From JBLIAZ01 sp047632015 (GTDB taxonomy: Bacteria; Bacteroidota; Bacteroidia; Flavobacteriales_C; GCA-002722245), in NCBI GenBank assembly GCA_047632015.1, contig JBLIBC010000085.1, positions 1 to 10,120 of the forward strand: DNA of 10,120 nt, written 5' to 3'. The notes below the pieces were generated by a model. It ran no database searches. It was not told the DNA's origin and saw only the letters and a program-made list of their open reading frames with translations. A program made the position numbers and the translations under genes. Positions 8,001-10,120 of this stretch are shown piece after piece. Within the stretch, counting starts at the first letter, position 1. The number at the start of each line of letters is the position of its first letter.

Positions 8001-8456
8001 TTTGATAAAGAATTAGACGAAATCAAAATTAGAGGACAGGCCAACACCTCTAAATACTTAAAACCAGACCAAGTGCTTATCCTAATTTCAACTGATACTT
8101 TACCAATAAATTTAAACTTGGTGAAATTGGCTTGTAAAACATTAGACATAAATTACACGGTTTTCTCCACTTCAGAAATTCATGAGCTGAAAGTCGAGCA
8201 AAGTGTGACCATTAATAATTGGCAAGAAATAACGAAGACTTTAAATTGGAACACCAGAATTAGGAGTTTAACAAATTTCCTTCCTAAAGAATTCAAAAGA
8301 CTGATAAAAACCAATGGCCACCACATTTATGAAAGAGAACCAATTCCACAAGGCCGAATAGAACTTTTAAATTACTTACAAGAACAAAGTATCTCATACA
8401 ATTATCATAGATATGGCAACCTGATGGGCAAAAAAGATAATAATAAAAACCTCTGA
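5055..8456 (+). CDS. putA: Bifunctional proline dehydrogenase / L-glutamate gamma-semialdehyde dehydrogenase
   Basis: A 1133-residue fusion enzyme. The first half (about 150-460) is an FAD-dependent proline dehydrogenase barrel: RIVKGANLEME (295-305) with Lys298, the EMLEGLAES segment (376-384), and YLVRRFDEA (414-422) whose Arg417/Arg418 correspond to the proline-carboxylate-binding arginines of the family. The second half (about 530-955) is an NAD-dependent aldehyde dehydrogenase: SPWNFP (640-645) with Asn643, Lys666 in ILKPAS, Glu739 in AETGGKN, catalytic Cys773 in GQKCS, and ELFGP (864-868). A further C-terminal domain (about 960-1125) ends in GRIELLNYLQEQ and YHRYGNL, conserved in longer PutA proteins. 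There is no N-terminal ribbon-helix-helix DNA-binding domain, so this is a type-B-like PutA that cannot act as its own repressor. It oxidises proline to P5C and then glutamate, channelling the intermediate, and passes electrons to the quinone pool. It starts 3 bases after arginase, implying co-transcription and probably coupled translation. Confidence 0.96.
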   Translation: MNEAQSNNERKKLLQQVVLKAETLQKESTTKTQSPFLKRLQPILSNLNTKFFLIKLLDTALRPSDPKAINKHIQTLFKNFPNHAVLFSPFERTLVFLYKHVGKLVPSISIPLLVKRIKSITNDVIFDIQEANFKKNIKKRKNADIKQNINLIGEALLGEEEAARRIQAYKELINHPEIDYISVKISTLYSQISSLAYEETLKVLKDKLSVLYDESILVASATGKKTFINLDMEEFRDLSLTVDLFQSLLSEQQYKQLYAGIVLQAYIPDSFQYLKGLQEWSQARVKEGGSPVKVRIVKGANLEMEKHESSLKGWPQAPHNSKVLVDAQFKKMLLATLTKKSCHSLRIGIASHNIFDISFAVCLIENQQLHNFIDFEMLEGLAESFLVPLKNQGLHLLLYTPVIKSNEFLSAIAYLVRRFDEATAKGNYLREAVGMSLHDENWKGLYNAFELSYEKIIKLDTTSNKIQNRLNQEFDAQTVFENSIDTDWNIVSNRKWAQSISLKWQSENTVIPKTIPDYDIKRKRETLRVTNWEGELPWHYELADLKDYEEAIEGAKRSSWNQFTAKKRIKILKDVGRKLEEKRGDLIGVGMAEVGKLITEMDPEISEAIDFANYYAQSLDQIQNIPDLTSSTSGTTLVLSPWNFPIAIPAGGILASLAIGNPVILKPASKSIACAYLLVKTMHEAGVPKDALYLLPTRSKEIQPLLTPKSVFSSVILTGGTDTAKTLLNQNPDLNLYAETGGKNATIVTAFADKELAIKNIIASAFNNTGQKCSATSLLILEKQVATPQFYQLLQDAVKSKKVGSPWEFDSKIGPLANPINGKLEDELLKENNWLLKGQIKGSHFVTPFIAKNVTENSSCFKNELFGPHLSILEVNDLHEAVELANKVSFGLTSGIESLNEKEIEYWKSNIQSGNLYINRSTTGAIVKRQPFGGVKLSSFGPGMKAGGKNYLLQFLNHTLNTALEDSFLYAQKSFQYWKDELFDKELDEIKIRGQANTSKYLKPDQVLILISTDTLPINLNLVKLACKTLDINYTVFSTSEIHELKVEQSVTINNWQEITKTLNWNTRIRSLTNFLPKEFKRLIKTNGHHIYEREPIPQGRIELLNYLQEQSISYNYHRYGNLMGKKDNNKNL

Positions 8457-8774
8457 TAACCCGTGGTTTTGTATGCTGGACCCCAGTCAATCTAATACTT
8501 TAAGTTCAGGCAATTGCGACACCTATCTCCTCCCCCTCTTGAATCTTACATGGTCAAATAATGAGAGCTAATGATCTGTTGTACTCTTGATTTTTTTTAG
8601 CCTTTCGGTTAAGAATTTAAATAAACGATTAAATGGTCACTTTTTAGAGTGAAAAACATTGTCTCTATTATAGAACAAATCTTATTATAAGATATTTATC
8701 TTGCCGCTAAACAATATAAAAAACTGATTAACAGGCGTCAAAGTTTATGGAACAATCTTTACTGTATTACCTAC
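8457..8774. other. 318-base gene-free stretch after putA
   Basis: No supported gene. A 32-codon frame from an ATG at about 8473 has no promoter or recognisable product. Possible termination signals for the arginase-putA operon are weak: a 6-bp inverted repeat AAAACC/GGTTTT (8446-8451 and 8465-8470) spanning the putA stop, and an eight-T run (8591-8598) preceded only by a 4-bp stem (AGAG 8564-8567, CTCT 8584-8587). A second small hairpin, TTAGCC-TTTC-GGTTAA (8597-8612, one G-U pair), follows. AAGATA-TT-TATCTT (8689-8702) is another short inverted repeat. I could not find a two-part Bacteroidota promoter with correct spacing for the downstream gene, though its promoter must lie here or further upstream. 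Confidence 0.4.
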
Positions 8775-10120
8775 ATGATAAACTACGTAAAACTAATCAG
8801 TGCATTACTACTTACAAGTTTAGTAAGCATAAGCCAACCGGCAATGAAATTTATAGGAACATACAATTCATCCGGACTGCCAGATTATCTGGAAGTTACG
8901 GACCAAATTGTGTCAAGTAATTTTGTCGACAGAATCAGTGCTGCTGTTCCTGAAAATATGCCTGTTCCAGAATACCACCCAAGCTATTTGAACAGTAACT
9001 ACAGTGCCGACATTACTTTAATTGAAGAAGCGGATGTATACATTACATTTGTCCTTGAAGGAGCCGGATATAAAAATGTCCTAGGATTCTATCATTACCC
9101 TACTAACTCACCCCCTAGTGCTGTTGGAGATATTGATTCAATTACGATTATTTTTCCAAACGTATCAAAATTATATTCTGGTGGAGAGCTTATTCCTGGA
9201 CACACAGTCAATATTGGGCATTTTGATAGTGGAACTACGATAGGATTCGTAGTATTTGCTAACGGGTTCCAAAATTCACAAGTAACATATGGTAAATGGC
9301 AGCACTATTCTGATAAACATTTAAATCCTCCGACCGATGCTAGTTTAAAGCAGCACGCAATCGTTTTATTTGATAACATCACCAACAGACACGTAATTAG
9401 TTTTGAAGACATTACTCGCCCAAGAGGCGATAAGGATTTCAACGATGCTGTGTTTTTCGGAACTACAAATCCTGCTAGCGCTGTTCTTACCGGATCGGGA
9501 CCAGGACTACCAATTGTTTGGGAAGGCACCGAAAACTCTCAATGGGAAAACCCTAATAACTGGAATCCCAACGTCATCCCAGATAGCAGTTCGTCGGTTA
9601 CAATTTCGGCCTCGGCCCCAAATGATCCATATATTTCAGAAGACATTGCTGTAAACGAACTTGTTGTTGAACCAGGAGCCACAATAAACACTTCTCCAGA
9701 CATTCTATTGGCTGTTAATGGAGATTACACTTCGTTTTCAGAAATTAATGGAGATTTAAGCTTTGTAGGTGACACTGATCAAACTATTTATGGAGATGCA
9801 GTATTTAATGACATAACAGTGAATAACCAGCATGAAATTAAAGTTGATGCAAACATCACGATTGAAGGTAATTTAATCCTGGTGGATGGTGACTTAAATA
9901 CCCAGGGCAACGAAATAACTTTACTTTCAAGTAATACCGCTAATGGTATGTTATTAATTGAAAATGGCACTGTTAACGGAGAGCTTATATTTAAAAGAAT
10001 CATCCCGAACAAAACTGGCTATCATTATATTTCATCCCCTATAACTAATGCAACTTTAAATGACATCAACGATGACTTCACTTTATTGAGCTTAGGAGGT
10101 GATCTTACATCTACCCCTTT
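8775..10120 (+). CDS. Secreted multi-module protein with DUF4114 domain, N-terminal part (cut by right edge)
   Basis: The frame is open from an ATG at 8775-8777 to the window edge, giving 448 codons without a stop; the C-terminus is outside. Residues 1-20 are a signal peptide (hydrophobic core at about 6-19, cleavage at SIS|Q). Residues about 75-230 match the DUF4114 / LruC-like pattern: VLGFYHYP (102-109), IIFPNVSKLYSGGELIPG (125-142), IGFVVFANGF (156-165), and the signature FEDITRPRGDKDFNDAVFF (210-228), whose acidic cluster suggests calcium binding. Residues about 249-306 form a second module: W249, then SQWENPNNW (255-263), then a VTIS strand and PGATIN (300-305), as in Trp/Asn-Trp repeats of Bacteroidota secreted proteins. 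A third region (about 310-440) is beta-rich, with GYHYISSPI (415-423). Export by type IX secretion with a C-terminal sorting domain is expected but not visible. An overlapping ATG at 8747 is out of frame and gives only a short shadow frame. Surface or extracellular function; substrate unknown. Confidence 0.88.
   Translation, partial: MINYVKLISALLLTSLVSISQPAMKFIGTYNSSGLPDYLEVTDQIVSSNFVDRISAAVPENMPVPEYHPSYLNSNYSADITLIEEADVYITFVLEGAGYKNVLGFYHYPTNSPPSAVGDIDSITIIFPNVSKLYSGGELIPGHTVNIGHFDSGTTIGFVVFANGFQNSQVTYGKWQHYSDKHLNPPTDASLKQHAIVLFDNITNRHVISFEDITRPRGDKDFNDAVFFGTTNPASAVLTGSGPGLPIVWEGTENSQWENPNNWNPNVIPDSSSSVTISASAPNDPYISEDIAVNELVVEPGATINTSPDILLAVNGDYTSFSEINGDLSFVGDTDQTIYGDAVFNDITVNNQHEIKVDANITIEGNLILVDGDLNTQGNEITLLSSNTANGMLLIENGTVNGELIFKRIIPNKTGYHYISSPITNATLNDINDDFTLLSLGGDLTSTP

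Noticed and set aside
6340..8490. Minus-strand frames of 65-70 codons overlapping putA.
   Set aside because: They are shadows of putA, whose catalytic motifs are intact over the whole length.
8473..8571. A 32-codon frame starting at the ATG near 8473 in the gap after putA.
   Set aside because: No promoter, signal peptide or recognisable composition; the frame is as short as expected by chance.
9305..10012. Several antisense and alternative frames of 74-83 codons at 9305-9529, 9403-9654 and 9788-10012.
   Set aside because: All fall inside the continuous 448-codon secreted-protein frame, which has a signal peptide and recognisable domains.

Overview
The window is AT-rich and reads as a chromosomal segment of a member of the Bacteroidota, probably Flavobacteriia-like. 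The evidence is signal peptides that end in a residue followed by Gln (FG|Q, IA|Q, IS|Q), large secreted proteins of the kind exported by the type IX secretion system, no Shine-Dalgarno sequences with A-rich leaders instead, and a perfect Bacteroidota housekeeping promoter (TTTG-N19-TAnnTTTG) at 930-960. I see no mobile element, integrase, CRISPR array, rRNA or tRNA gene.

Layout. (1) 1-853, minus: the first 284 codons of a large secreted adhesin-like protein that runs off the left edge, with its promoter at 930-960. (2) 854-1610: a 757-base gene-free stretch whose main landmark is a 30-bp perfect palindrome at 1380-1409. (3) 1611-2480, minus: an unrecognised exported, probably outer-membrane beta-barrel protein. 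(4) 2773-3972, minus: ornithine aminotransferase (rocD). (5) 4155-5051, plus: arginase (rocF), followed after 3 bases by (6) 5055-8456, plus: a long bifunctional proline dehydrogenase / glutamate-semialdehyde dehydrogenase (putA). (7) 8457-8774: a gene-free stretch. (8) 8775 to the right edge, plus: the first 448 codons of a secreted DUF4114-type, multi-module protein.

The metabolic core (2773-8456) is a divergent pair of transcripts that together encode arginine and proline breakdown to glutamate. Arginase makes ornithine and urea. RocD turns ornithine into glutamate semialdehyde, which cyclises to pyrroline-5-carboxylate (P5C). The aldehyde dehydrogenase half of PutA oxidises this to glutamate. 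The proline dehydrogenase half of PutA feeds proline into the same intermediate. The two transcripts start within a 182-bp intergenic region in which both promoters can be proposed.

I did not find a clearly novel system. The most interesting items are the complete catabolic divergon, the long palindrome, the orphan barrel-like protein, and the modular DUF4114 surface protein. Two genes (left and right edges) are incomplete because the window cuts them.
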